A stretch of 64,000 bases of DNA from Cryptomeria japonica (Eukaryota; Streptophyta; Pinopsida; Cupressales; Cupressaceae): the NCBI RefSeq assembly GCF_030272615.1, contig NC_081406.1, positions 242,969,218 to 243,033,217 of the forward strand, in the 5' to 3' direction. Both the position numbers and the translations under genes were made by a program. This document shows positions 1-12,299 of the stretch, one piece after another. The stretch's first letter is position 1; every line of letters starts with the position of its first letter. Below the pieces are notes generated by a model. The model searched no databases and was not told the DNA's origin. It was given only the letters and a program-made list of their open reading frames with translations.

Positions 1-640
1 TAAGAAAAATGCTCAAGAAATTGTGTTGGATAAACTGAAAGAATAGATTAAAGAGACACAAAAAAGTAAGAATGTAAACTCTGACCTGCCAAGTACTACG
101 AATTCAATTGATTCTAAAGGAATACCATTTGACTCTGAATTGAAAAATGAAAAAAAATTCCATTAACTACTTTAACCCTCTTTTCCAAGATTCATAATAT
201 GATCCCAGGGATGAAAACATGGAGGGTTTTAAAGAGGAAGAGAAGAAGAAGAGAAAGAATGTGAGTGGAACCAATAGCTCCCAAACACCAGGAAAGAAGG
301 GCAAAGGGGAAAATATTTCTGATTGTTTTGATAGATTATATAAGAATTTGAAAGGAACCCAACCCCCACCTAAGAAACAATGCTTAACCATATAAATTGG
401 AATGTTCAAGGATTGGAATCCCTTATAGAAAATATATTCTTAGATCACCATGCAATCAAAGTTATCAAACTAAACAGCTAGATTGTTTTCTAATGCAAGA
501 AGTCAAAGCAGTTGGTTTTCATTTGGATAATAATTTGAGATATGTTTGGAAAAACTCTACTGCGTTTTCTATCAACCATGCCAAGGGTAAAGGGGGTATT
601 GCCATTTTGGTATCCTTCCAATACAAGATTTCCTAGTTTC
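1..640 (+). pseudogene. Decayed LINE: ORF1 C-terminus and start of ORF2 endonuclease
   Basis: Bases 219-395 read as a Lys/Arg-rich tail beginning MEGFKEEEKKKRK, like the basic C-terminus of a plant LINE ORF1; a related frame with stops runs back to base 1. An ATG at 380 opens the next frame 16 nt before the ORF1 stop at 393-395 and reads INWNVQGLE, the usual N-terminus of an AP-like endonuclease. A frameshift moves the endonuclease to the frame ending at 636, where MQEVKA (catalytic Glu motif) and GKGGIAIL are visible. The rest of ORF2 is not recognisable. Seen: motifs and order. Known: plant L1 elements place the endonuclease first in ORF2. Nonsense codons and frameshifts show it is dead. 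Confidence 0.6.
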
Positions 641-2335
641 CAACAAAAGAAGGGAATGGTAAAAGATTCTAGGATAAGATAACCATGAATAAGCCAACAG
701 CACTACTAGATCCACTCAAGATGCGTCTTCCAACCAATTTTATGCTAGTTCCATTAGAGTTAATGAGATTGTATAATTACATGTTTGACAACTTCAAACA
801 AACAAGCATATTAAATTCATTTCTAATAAAGCATCACTAAACTAATCTGAAGTGAAAAATATATTTCTTTCCAAACTATTTCAACTTTGCTCTACTTGGA
901 AGTACACTCACTTGTTCAAAATAAGGAACAGCCTCTGCAGCAGGTTTGTTGTTAAATGCAATCAAAATATTTGCCTGCAACAAGGAGAAACGTTATTGTG
1001 AACAGAAATATAGGTTTACAAGGAATAAACAGAAATCGTCTCAAATGATATTGTTATGATAGAAAACAAATAATAGTTGATCAATGGCAGAAGGAACCTT
1101 TTGCAATTTTTCCTCAAAATAACATCCTTCAAGAGATTGGAGGAGTGCACCATTGCTGACACCCAAAAAGAGGATTAATCCACATTGAGTGCAACGTACA
1201 TGTCATACATGAGACAGACATTATCACATGAGTACAATGACAATTATGAGTTTTAGGATTGCTTCCTTTCACACTCAAATTATTCTGAAAAATGCATTGA
1301 AAATTAAAATATATATCTTTTGGCTAATGTTAAATACATCCCTGCATGATTATGACAACAGAAAATACAGGTAAATATGATAAGTGAGAAATGCTGCCAA
1401 GAAAAGTAATATTGTACATCTTCATTAATGAGGTATACATAGATTTACAAGGATGAGGTTAAGTGTATACGAACTGGCTTTTAATTGAGCATGTACACAA
1501 ACCTTGTGCCATCTAACTTATGCACAGATAGTGAACTGTACATGTGTGAGAACACCTCATTCAATATATAACTGAGATGTAGTTAGATTAATGTCTTATG
1601 TGCAAGAAAATTTCATTCTTATAACAGAGATGCAATAGTGAATCTCTGGTGTGCAAACTGGTGGAGATAAATATGAAGAGAAAATTATAATATATTATTA
1701 ATCATTTCCTGCATTTTTAGTGGAATTAGTTCCCAACTCCTAGATTAGACGAAGAAACATCTCAGAAAAAGCTAATTCAGAGAACCATTTGGCCTATGTT
1801 GGCAATGTTTCTTTGCAGCCAATCAAGTAGTGGATTTCCTCTTGAGTATCAACCAATACTTGCTAAAATTCTAAGATTGGATCTATAGGATGAGTGAGGG
1901 ATATATCCTCATCCAAGTGAGATGGCTCATACAGCTTGAGCTGGTTCACATTAAGTTTTAACAACATATGGTGCTAAGTTGAATTGGGAAATCCAAGCAA
2001 AAAGCATTAGGATCCACATCTCAAAGAAATGTTTACACCCATAGTAGATGGGACATAATTACAAGATTCACTTGGACTTGCCAAGACTAAATGAATCCTG
2101 AAGCAAGTGGGACTAAACGAGTCTTGGGGACATGTGATCTGGGTCTACCAAACTCGTCAAACCCATTGAGTCCCAAGAGGAAAACTCAGCCACAAGTAAA
2201 AAGAAGAAAGAAACAAAAAAACTCAAAACAAGAAGACTTAAAATGAAGGGTTTGGATGACTCTTGGAGGATGTAAAAATGTGATAAAATTATGAAAAACA
2301 GAATGTGTCAAGTTGTCTCAAAGGCTTTAATCTAG
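641..2335. other. AT-rich spacer, no gene recognised
   Basis: No frame with coding character is visible on either strand. Around 1553-1590 a segment (acacctcattcaa...aactgagatg) resembles the unit of the 53-bp tandem repeat at 13449-13650, so the two places may share an old dispersed repeat. Confidence 0.4.
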
Positions 2336-2550
2336 ATGTGGTGGCAACGCCTCTACCCCTCAATCCCACCTTGTACTGTGATAGGGAGGATACCAAGGTG
2401 TTGCCCTTCAACCCTGTTGGGCGTGTTGTTCCCAAACCCCCACAAGCAATGTTGCACCTTGACCCCCACTAACCCCCATTGGCAACATTGCCCCCAAACC
2501 CCAAGGGGTGCTACCCCTTGACCCTACTAAGAGCACCACTCCTAAATCTC
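2336..2550. repeat. C-rich low-complexity repeat island
   Basis: About 215 bp of strongly C-biased sequence in AT-rich surroundings. It is built from imperfect reiterations of blocks such as ccttgaccccc, gcaa(c/t)gttgc and ccaaaccccca. The open frames across it are a by-product of the composition and look non-coding. It could be part of a degenerate transposon or LTR; no ends were found. Confidence 0.45.
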
Positions 2551-5182
2551 TACTCTAGTTTTAAAAACAAAGAAATGAAGATCTTTTTGGGCCATGTTGG
2601 ATGGAAGAGCCGCATTTTCTTTTTCAACATTTTCCTAATTAAATTCTTAAGAAATAAATTAGATTTATCCTTCTAGTTTGCTAAGTCAAAACCTATCCCA
2701 AGTAATGCTCCTAAGGCTGTAGCAACATTTCAAATTTGTTTGAGATACAAGCACATGACTCCACAAAAAGATAATAATATTAGCTAAGGGATACAAGTTC
2801 CTTTATTCCGTAGCTCATGGCTCCACATTGTGACTTTTTTTTTATGCGATGGATAACATAATCCATGAGATTTATATGCCTTAAACACTTGACAATATTT
2901 ATATATCTAAAACTGTTGTTTCCTTCAGCTAAAATCTACTTTTATACTCATGCGATCAATGTATTTTGTGTATGTGATCAAAATAGCTTCTATTGATTAG
3001 TTTATTGTCTTTAAAGTTTATTTATTAAGGGTGCATGAAACAAGTTTCAAATCCTAAAAAAAAACTCTATTTTGTGGTTTTTTTAGTTTGCAAAGTCTTT
3101 GCTGAGTCTAGGCATCAAGTCCAATTCTAGGTCAAGAATCAGCTTGTCAAGTCTGAGGCAAATCTAAGTCTTGTAACTATGAGATGAACTTCAATTTGTA
3201 ATGTTGGTTGTGAAACTTTTGCTCAGCCATATGAAGCCAAACTGAATCGACAATCTGAAAAAAATAAACTACTCAATGGCCATCTTGGAGTGGTTTAAAT
3301 TTGGCCTAAGAATGCTAATGGGTGTTCAATTTCAACATGAAGTTACGTCAAATTTGGCACAAAGGAAGCAACTTTTGTTAGATTTTTCACACCTTAAGGT
3401 GCTCGGCTAGTGTTCACACAATGACCAACCAATAGTGACTGCAGCAGATTCAAACCCATGCACAGCTGAGGAATCAGCATAAAGAGGATGCACTTGTGTA
3501 GGAGTCTTCTTTGAGATTAGTGCAGTTAACTATCTAAGACTTGAGTGATTTGTAGATGTAACTTAGTCTCAACTACTTTGATTGGGAATTATTAGCTTTT
3601 ATTAGCTTTTAGACTAGGTTGATTGATTAGTCAGACTACTTGGTTGATCAGTCAAACTGAGTGTCACTCCCATGAGTTGTAAGCTTAACTCGGTGCTTTA
3701 CTTGACATCTCAGGTTCATATAATTTCTCTTAGCTACGATCAGTATGATTGTCTAGTTAAAGGCACATATTCTGTTTTTAAGTATGATACATATAAAGTC
3801 TTTTTCTGTAAAATTTCATTCTTCTACAGTTTGTTTCTTTTCAGATTTATTGAGAAGATAGTTACAGGTTTGAGAGTTCAATACTGTGTACTTGTTGTTC
3901 ACATTTTTTGGTTTGAGTTTTGTGTTTTAAGCCACCTAGTTTTAAAATTCGAATTTCTGAATGCAGAAACTGCTTAAAATGGTCTGAAAATCAACAACTT
4001 TTTCCTTGTAGTTCTACTTCTTTTGGTGAGACATATGGACCTATAAAAGCAATCAAAATCTAATAGGATACCAATGGTTGGAAGACACAACAAGCTTCAA
4101 ACAGAGAATATCTTGTATGGACATGAATTTCCCAATTCTAACTATGTTGAAGGATGTGCATATAATCCTCCTATTGCTGGTCCTAGCAATGATAGATGGA
4201 GAGAGATTAAACTACTGTGCAATTGAAAATCTCAGTCTAAAAATCAGTTTATAGGTGAAAAAAGAAGTGGAGAAGCACAAATGTCAGCCAAGAAACTCAT
4301 TCAATGATTGCAAAAGTGACTCAAACAAATTGGAAATAATAGTGAGTGGTAATGATGCAGCAGCCAAATGTGGATCAATGAAACAACCAAAGAATGGACA
4401 TGAAAGGAACATAAATGGTAGCAACCAAGGAAGAACAATGGAGATGAAACAAGAAAACAATATATTCAATTGAAGAAGTCCTCAACCTCAGCACTTACAC
4501 AGCTGCCATCTTCCAACTGTTGACGGGTGTTTTATGACCACACCGACATAGAATAAACTATAAAGTTTCCATCGGACACTCTATCCTCTCTTGAGAAAAA
4601 TCCCGTGTATGCTGAGATTGCGGAGGATCATACAAGCGATTCCATGGTTCCTACTGCGAACTTGCGACTTTGTGATGGATATGAGCTCGTTCGGCTTGAT
4701 GTTTGCTGGTAACCAAGGGGGAACCTTTCGTAAAATGGAACAATCCTTTAAGAAGACTTAAACAAATTGAAATGTCAAGGAGTTATAGCGAATGATTTAG
4801 CAATGATAAGTGTTTTTGGGACATTTTCTCAATGAAATATGCAGAAAGTAAATAGGAAAGAGTTTAGAGAGGTTATAATCTAAATCTAAAGAACTCAAAA
4901 GACAACAAAGGCTCAGGTGAAATCAACCACACTTTGTTTCACCAACTTCAGACAAATACATAAAGGGAGGTGCAATCTTTGAGGGTTGTGCAAAAGGTTT
5001 TCATATCACCAATGAACACCATCAAAGAGCAATAATTATTCGATAATCAAAGTTAAACATACACATTTGAGAGGCTCAGTCCAACCTTACACTGCAAATA
5101 GAAAACATCTATTTGCAAAAGGTGTGAGCGAATGATCTCACCATGAAACAAAGTTATCTATCTCATTCATCTAATTGCTTAA
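2551..5182. other. AT-rich spacer, no gene recognised
   Basis: Short open frames at 3672-3977 and 4255-4473 have no recognisable domain and no supporting context. Nothing else could be assigned on either strand. Confidence 0.4.
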
Positions 5183-7147
5183 TGTAATATCCCCAATAAT
5201 TTTTTTGATTTTTAAAACACAACAAACACTTCAAGCACCCGTTAAGGTTAGGAAAGATAATCTCAATGCTACTGAAAGTAACCCTTTCCACCTTTTGATC
5301 ATCGAGAGCCCAATCTGGGAGGGTGAGAGAATACGGTGTTGAGGGGATTGTTAGATGCTTGAAAACTGAAATTGATTACAAATTTGGGCGGCAAGCCAAC
5401 CCCTTCCACTTATTCAGCAAGAGATTGAAACTCAAAAACTTCCTAGCGGCAATCTGCCAGGAACAAACCAAATACTGAAAATGACAATCACTCTATCGCT
5501 TATGCAGCAGGAGGACTAGAAATGAAAATTATTATCAACTCCACCGCTTATTCAGCGGAAGGACAATTACAAACCGAAATTACAATCACTGAAAGCAGCT
5601 AGGCCAGCATCTTCCACTTGTGCAATGGGAATTACATAGAGGAAAGCAAACTGAAACATCACATAAGATGGAAGAGAATAAGAAGATACAAACTAATAAA
5701 AATACTGGAGTACGAGATAAGAACAACACAAAATAGAAGAAACCACTATACCAATCTGCTGTTACAGAAATAGCTTGTTGCAACTCCAATCAGCCACCAC
5801 GAACCACAGCAAACTATGGAAAGCCACACCAACGAAGCACAAACAACACTGGAGACTCGCACACACCCAAAAACCAGAATCACTAAACACAAAGCCACCG
5901 AAATCTCCCACACAAAGCACACCAAACACGTCCAGCAAAAAACACCAGAAGGTACGGCCAACAAAGGAAGGTATGGCTAGCAAGGAAAGCCACGCTCTTC
6001 ACCAAAAATCGTGCCCTCTAGAGGAAGAAGACACCACACACTCATCTCTCCAACAAAACGCTATCCACAGGAATCAAACCAAGCAATCCAAGATCGAACC
6101 ACAGCTAGGAGTGATGTCTCACACTTGAATCTGCAAAAAGCCCTAGGAGGTTTTCACCCTCGAAGAAGTCTGGAGTCAATCCAACAGCATAACAGTATAA
6201 TTTTTCAAAGATATCCCCAAATGAGAGCCCAAAGCTCTTATTTATAACATTTGCTCACCGAAATTCAAATTCAACACCTCCAAATTCGCCCACATTACAT
6301 GACATTTCATTTCACCCAAATAAGCGTTGCATTTCATTTCATTACACCAACATATGGTCGCCCAAGATGTATTTTTCCCTCTCCTAGACAAGTTTGAACT
6401 TGTCCAAGGTCCACAAGTAATATCTCAAAATACTTTTTCCCTTTTTCGACCCGACTTAGGAGAAATAATAAAATCTTCTTAATAGAATATTTTTCCCCCT
6501 TTCCTAAGTCGTCCAATTTAACAATTGAATATTAAACTTGGGACAAAGTATTAATATTTAATAAACTATTTTGTAGACCAAAAGTCATAAAAATATTAAC
6601 TTGTCATTTTAAAAATAAATGACCAAGTCCATTAAACTGCATTTTGAACTCAACCATGCCTGCTAGAAATAGAACTGAGTCACCGAGCCATCACATAACT
6701 GCCAAAAGTAGCCGGTGCTACCAGACTAGACTGAAACCCTAAAAATTTCCACACTAAAAATAGTGACTCCCGACTTCGTTAGGGCAAAAATCGGGATCAA
6801 TTATTACTTACTAAAAATAGTAAGTCCACTGAAGAGTTGTCAGATGAAGTTGCATGCCATATTGTCAGAAAACTCTTGAAAACCCAAAAAAAATGTTCTA
6901 CTCAGACCCTACTTTCTAAAAATAGTAAATTTGCAAACCTCAACTGAACGCAATGCATGTACCATCACTGCGAAGCCCTCTGAAAACCCAAAAAAACTCC
7001 ACAATCAGAAATCCCAGACTCCAACTACTTCCCACTCAAAATCCTCTCGGAAGATGGAAACCCTAATTTTGCCAAAAATAGCCTACAGGCCTCCAGAATA
7101 GGCTATTCTCCACCAAGAGTGATCACTGGTTGGAAGGGGACATTACA
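5183..7147 (-). repeat. 3' LTR of the chromovirus (minus orientation)
   Basis: On the minus strand the LTR opens TGTAATGTCCCC at 7147-7136 and closes GGGGATATTACA at 5194-5183, so its ends are inverted repeats longer than the usual TG/CA. Length is 1965 bp. It aligns by eye with the LTR at 16278-20369: both carry the blocks about a plant on 'ctgagcaagtgg' and 'ggcttgccgcc' near the 3' end. Palindromic motifs centred on taaaaaatag-like cores lie at 6752-6765, 6806-6825 and 6911-6930. A TATA-like run (ttataaataag on the minus strand) lies near 6237-6247. The outer flank is cttaa; the matching TSD copy is lost with the 5' half. Confidence 0.85.
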
Positions 7148-7452
7148 GTCCACCCTCTCCAAAATTGTTTGTCCTCAAGCAACTGTAAAGCTGGATGCTG
7201 CAGAATCTCCTCATTCTCCCAAGTGGCATCCTCAACTGGTAAGTTCTTCCATTTGATCAAGTACTCCTTGATCACCCTTTTTCTCAAAGAACGCTCCCTA
7301 AAGTCAATGATAGCTTGAGGAATCAAAACCAACTCTCCCTCCTCATCTGGTGGAGGTAACTCTATTGAAGCTACTACATTATGTCCAAGAGCCTTCTTAA
7401 GGCGAGACACGTGAAAGACATTGTGAATTTTGTTGCTCGCCGGAAGTTCCAA
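7123..7452 (-). pseudogene. Chromovirus pol C-terminus with chromodomain
   Basis: The frame begins in the integrase C-terminal region (HNVFHVSRLKK, the classic gypsy motif before the chromodomain), continues through a Pro/Glu linker and ends in a chromodomain: IKEYLIKWKNLP, then ATWENEE and a C-terminal helix. These include the aromatic and W-E residues used for binding methylated histone tails. In known chromoviruses this domain directs integration to heterochromatin. The stop codon lies 25 bp inside the LTR, so the last codons are encoded by the LTR itself. An in-frame stop just upstream (around 7453) separates it from the preceding integrase part. Confidence 0.85.
7148..7163 (-). promoter_or_regulatory. 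Polypurine tract of the chromovirus
   Basis: The minus strand reads TTTTGGAGAGGGTGGAC directly before the LTR start at 7147. The purine run in this position is the expected primer site for plus-strand DNA synthesis of an LTR retrotransposon. Confidence 0.7.
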
Positions 7453-8222
7453 CTTTTATGCCACTTCCCCAACTCTTTGAATGACTCTGAAAGCTCCGTA
7501 GAAACGTGGCTTCAATTTATCAACCCCACTCTTCTTGAGAATAGATTGTCTATAAGGTTGGAGCCTCAAGTAAACCATGCCGCCCACCTCAAAGATGCAC
7601 TCAATCCACTGCTGATCAGCATACAATTTTTGTTGATTCTGTGCATGCTAGAGATTGTCCCTCAAAGACCTCAAAATGTCCTGACTTTGCTGCATCATAT
7701 CCTTTGCCTGAGGGGTTCTGTTGTCACCAAATATCAAATCAGCGAAGCTAGGAACTTCATAACTATATAATGCCATGAATGGTGACATTCTGATGGACAT
7801 CTGATATGAAGAGTTGTAACAATACTCTCCTAGGTGACGCCATCTCAACCATGCATTCTGCTGCTCTAAAACATAGTTTCTGAGATAGCCCTCCAACCAC
7901 TTATTCACTATCTCAGTCTACCCATTAGTCTGAGGGTGATAACTTGTGCTTGGAGTGAGCACAGTACCACATAGTCAAAAGACTTCCTGCCAAAAAGTGA
8001 TGAGGAACTTGCTGTCCCTATCACTTACAATGTTCTTCGGCAATCCATGTAACCTGAACACCTCCTGAAAGAACACATCAGCAGCTTGTGCTGCTGTAAA
8101 TGAGTTGGTGATGACAAAAAAGTGAACAAACTTAGTCAATCTATCCACCACAACGTATACACAATCCTTCCCCTGAGCCCGTGGCAACCCAATGATGAAG
8201 TCCATGGATATACTTTCCCATT
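7453..8222 (-). pseudogene. Ty3/gypsy integrase catalytic core
   Basis: Minus-strand frames 7975-8205 and 7648-7908 form one integrase core. MDFIIGLP carries the first catalytic Asp, SDRDSKF the second, and TEIVNKWLEGYLRN the Glu of the D,D-35-E triad, after a HPQTNG-like segment (bases near 7915-7930). Stop codons after WQEVF and before TEIV break the frame. The region 7453-7647 continues in frame with motifs of the integrase C-terminal domain (LRLQPYRQ, KLKPRFYG). It would have spliced the element's cDNA into host DNA; it is not functional now. Confidence 0.85.
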
Positions 8223-8223
8223 T

Positions 8224-8637
8224 CTAACTAGGAATGGGCAAAGGTTGTAACAAACCAATTGGTAGAGTGTTCTCATCTTTGTTCTTCTGACATGTATGAC
8301 ACTCCTTAATGTATCTCAAGACATCATTTTTCAACCCCTTCCAAGAAAATCTTTCTCGGATCTGCTTGTAACTCTTGAAATAACCTTGGTGACCAGCAAG
8401 GGGAATGTCATGGAAGGTCTGCAAAATCTTCTCCTTAAGCTTAGATTCAGCCACAATGAAGATCCTTCCCTTGTATAATGTCAGCCCCTCAACCAATTTG
8501 TACTTTTCATCATGAAAAGTTCCCTTAATAATGCTGGTTGCAAACTGATTTTTGGCATAATCAACAAGCAACAACTCTCTCCAATCTGCAGTAAGCTCAC
8601 ACAAAGAACTCAAGTGGGGTCTTCTAGAAAGTGACTT
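8224..8637 (-). pseudogene. RNase H end and integrase zinc-binding (H2C2) domain
   Basis: The frame starts at the end of RNase H (LSRRPHLSSL) and leads into the integrase N-terminal zinc-binding domain: GHQGYFKSYKQIRERFSW supplies the His pair context and CHTCQKNK the Cys pair. It ends at a stop in the linker before the catalytic core. Upstream of 8637 the similarity ends abruptly, which marks a truncation or rearrangement breakpoint. Confidence 0.8.
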
Positions 8638-10140
8638 ATTTTATGTCAATGGAGAATTATAAGAGGGTCACTTAATTATTTCCCTTTTGCTAAAGTTAAA
8701 TATTTAAAAGGAATTTTTAACAGTTTTCTTGAAGCTTCCTTAGAGGGTTATAATAAGACAGATTGGGACTCATGTGAGCTTGCTTGGTCTAGTTATTTTC
8801 TCTTGAAGAGATCTCGGAACTTTTTGGCTTTTGGTTTAGCAAGCCCTAGGACAGATACTCTTGGGTTTTGGTGGGTTGGACGAAAACCCAATTCCATCTT
8901 GGAGTGGATTCATTTCAGGATTCACCATTGCTCTACATTGTTCAGTTGTTGGAGATATCAACCAGGTATTTCACAGTGCATTTACAATCAAGTTTATCAA
9001 ATTTGTGCAATCTCTTTTATAGACAAATCTGCAGGCTTTTGAATATATTGCTAAATTCTTGTGGAAAGATAAGGTAGACACTATGTTTGGTTTGTTCTTC
9101 TAAGCTAATTATTGGGGTTTGAAGCATAGTATTATATTGTGGAGATCTTGGCATGGGCGCTTAAGCTTGTATGCTTTGGCATTTATGAAGATTGACTAAA
9201 ATGAATAAACAAATCAAGAGCTTTCTGTAAAGTAATATTGGCATTTAAATTAAACACATAGAAGCTACTTTTGAACATCAAACTAAGTATTATAAATCGT
9301 TTTGAGAGAATCGATTTCATACCATGAACAAGGAAAAAGGGTGCATGTCTTTTAGAGGAATCAAATTGCTTACCTATGGGCACCAACTTTGAAGATATTG
9401 CTTATTTGCTGAGACGCCAAAGAAAAGATAAGGTTTACAATTTTGGAGCTTAATAATTTGTTTGGCCTAGTTTGCTTCACTAAAGTTGGGAAGTTTTTGC
9501 TAAGTAATTAAGGCATCTTGGGTGTGTGAATAACATAATCAGGGTAGATATTGATCATTTGATGGAAGCGATTTTCCCTTACACTTTCAGCAACTGAGCC
9601 ACCAATTACATTTGCTATTTTGTGGCTTCATTTTCTGTTATACGTGGAAGGTGTGTGCTGGAATATATATATTCAAGTCAGCCATTCAATGAGACGTGAG
9701 GATTGGTACCACTCATGGGATTCCAGCTTGGCGTAAGGATTAATATCTACTCTATTCATGCTATTCTATTCAAAACTGACACAAATCATGGCATACAACA
9801 TTCTATGCTGGCATATTTCCTTGAGCAAGAGTTCTAGTACTATGGCTCAAGTCATGTATGGGCATGAGCTATAGCTCTTGTGTGGTTTTTGTTGCACTAT
9901 ATTCCCTGTGTATTTTTTAGTTTGTCATGCTCTGTAAGACTACCATAACATGGACAAAATTATCGTGTGTTCTTAATCAGAGATTTACAATATATGGTCA
10001 AAGTTTGCTCACTTTTGTGTGTTCCTATTATGTTTATTACTTGCAAAACTTATAGCATGTATATATATAGCAAATTATGTTAACTCTGCAAATCTAAAAT
10101 GGAAAACATTACATTACACCTGCAAGAAAACTTTTTGACA
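8638..10140. other. Spacer with unassigned decayed frames
   Basis: Frames at 8803-9077 on the plus strand have protein-like composition (for example FLWKDKVDTMFGLFF near 9057-9100) but no domain I recognise. They may be another retroelement remnant. From 9200 to 10140 nothing is recognised. Confidence 0.3.
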
Positions 10141-10142
10141 AA

Positions 10143-10590
10143 ATGCATGAGAGTAAAAAGGTGAAAATTTATGCTAACCCATTGGGGATATCACAGCGGT
10201 ATCAAAGCAGTGCATCCTACCAGCCTTTTGGATTTATTGGTAAAATTTCTTTTTCAAAAATTGCTTCCGATCAATCGAAGCTGAGAGTTGGTTATTCAAG
10301 TGAGAAAGATGAAGACTTTGAAGAGCACTTTCTAGAAAGCCTGATAGAATTGAAGCAAAGTTATCAAATTATTGTGACAGTTGTCAAAAATATGTCAAGA
10401 GTTTAAAACAATTGTGTGAGCATCCTGAGTGGTTGAGACCTCCCTTTTCACTTAACGAGAAAGCAGAAGGAAATGAAAAGGATTCTTCCAATGCAAAAAT
10501 TCATGAGGGCAGCAAGAGCAAACTAAGAAGACAAAAAACCTTTTCTTTTCATGCAAAGGGCCCTGGGAGCCTAATCACCTATGCAGGGTA
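10143..10590 (+). pseudogene. Unrecognised decayed coding sequence with CxxC motif
   Basis: An ATG at 10143 opens an 87-codon frame (MHESKKVKIYANP...) rich in Ser, Lys and Glu. Near 10360 the coding character moves to another frame, which reads YCDSCQKYVKSLKQLCEHPEW and runs to a stop at about 10590. Joining frames this way suggests a gene fragment or retro-pseudogene broken by a small indel. The Cys-x-x-Cys could be part of a metal site. I do not recognise the family. Confidence 0.35.
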
Positions 10591-11398
10591 AACCGTAAAA
10601 TGGTAAAGATGCTAGAGGAAGAACAACAACAAAAATTGTCCAATTAGCCATCCAGACATCTCGGTAGAAGAATGTACTACTACTAACACTGAACCTACTG
10701 AAAATTTTGTATTCTCATGCCATCATCTCAGAAGAGTTGCAAGTGTTGATGAAATAGCTTCAGTCGACATCCTTCATGACTAACAACATAAATAATTTGC
10801 CTCATTGGCCTATCGGCCTTAGACAAATTATATCATTGAATATAGAAAGGCTTAAAAGAACAAACACAATTTGTATAAATATAATAATTCATTTATATGA
10901 AGAGTTATATAAATCCCGTCAATCTCCAGGAGTCATGATTAAGGAACCGGTGGGTAATTAACTTAACCAATGCACAACTATAACGTTAGAATGAAAGACG
11001 ACTTTTGGAGGAGTCATGATGGTTGAAGGCTCATTTGATCGGGATACTTATGAAGGTTTGGATCATTCTCAATACCGAACACTCAGCAGATAGTCCGTGT
11101 AGATCACTCAGCCCGTGGATTTCATATAACACTCAGTTCGTGAATATCTCACAGTCTGTGGATATCGAATAGCAGACTTTACGTGAATATTGCATAGCAA
11201 ATCAAAGATTCATATAATAGTTTGTTGATTGTGTGTGGCAGATAGAAGACTATCTACAGCAGGTTGGGCATCAACAAAGAAATTTCTATTACTTAATGCA
11301 GATCAGATATTCTCCATATTGAGCTATCATATAGCTTCAAGAGTGAAGCAAATTTCTTTGTAAAGTCCCTTGACACATTTGAGATAATAAAGTCATAT

Positions 11399-12290
11399 TT
11401 GATTGCTGGGTTTTTTTACCTTCAAGAGGAAGGTTTTCCCAAGGTAATAGTTGTGCATTTGTGTGAATTAATTGAATCACCTAATCTGACCATAAAATTT
11501 AACAGCAAGGAAATTCAGGAAGAGGAAATTGTTTCTAATGGTCATGACGCTTCTAAAATTGAGGATGAAGATAATTCTTCATGTGCTTCTACTAATGAAG
11601 ATGAGTACATTGATGTTCATGAGATCAAAGAATCTAATCTCGCTAAGTCAACAAAGGAATTTTGAATAAACAACAAAGAAGACGGAACTAACAATTTTAT
11701 TCCAGCAGAGTGTCAATGGTTTGTAAGGAAAAAGAATCACCTATTGCATCTACAAGTGAGGTGTATGCGAGTCTCTATTAATATACCTTGTAAAGAGATG
11801 ATTTCCCTTGGTGATATTGTATTTGATCATAACGTTCTCCCACCATTCCATCATGAAGATTGCATGGCATCATCTAGTGAGTCAGCTGATTTTGATGATG
11901 GCAATGTTCTTACAGATGAAATCAAATCAGAAACTTATGGTGTGGCAGCCCTAGTTACTTTGATGAATTTAGACAATCTTCTTCGGCATTGCAAGATTTG
12001 AAGGACCAATTATTGGTCACAGAGGATGGAATTGTGCAAGTGTTAACAAGGGCAAATAATACTCATAAACACATTGAAGATCTTATTTGGAAAACTCAAA
12101 TTGAGGAGAGGCAAAAAAGAGTTGCAAATGGAGTCAATGATACACAATTGCACACAATCAAATAAGCAATAGACAAGGTGAAATCTGATTACATACAATT
12201 GCTCATGGATAGGTATCTTGCTATCAAGTTCATTGAAGACAAGGAAAGATTTGTACAGATGATCAATGAGATTCTTCGATACCTATATTT
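11399..12290 (+). pseudogene. Unrecognised decayed coding sequence, acidic then helical
   Basis: Two frames (11399-11665 and 11744-12001) are in the same phase and separated by a TGA after KSTKEF, so about 200 codons are nearly open. The first part is acidic (EDEDNSSCASTNEDEYID). Near 11960 the coding signal shifts frame and continues to about 12285 as a helical, coiled-coil-like stretch (FRQSSSALQDLKDQLLV, then KHIEDLIWKTQIEERQK), broken by one TAA at about 12163. This pattern fits a decayed protein gene or processed pseudogene; the family is not recognised. It lies downstream on the opposite strand from the DUF1350 exons with no sign of a link. Confidence 0.4.
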
Positions 12291-12299
12291 ACAAATCTT

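Larger units (their letters stand above)
5183..8637 (-). mobile_element. Truncated Ty3/gypsy chromovirus (3' half with 3' LTR)
   Basis: Minus-strand order is end of RNase H, integrase, chromodomain, polypurine tract, 3' LTR, the order of chromovirus pol. The 5' half (5' LTR, gag, protease, RT) is missing: the frame stops being recognisable at about 8637, just after an LSRRP motif that usually closes the RNase H. Several in-frame stops make it inactive. The LTR is the same family as the one at 16278-20369, which gives that solo LTR its identity. Confidence 0.85.

Noticed and set aside
3400-3500. Possible tRNA-like or SINE sequence (gattcaaaccc)
   Set aside because: Only a box-B-like match was seen; no box A, tail or cloverleaf.
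5746-6247. Open frames on both strands in the LTR
   Set aside because: They fall within the 3' LTR of the chromovirus, match no domain, and have no equivalent frame in the related LTR.
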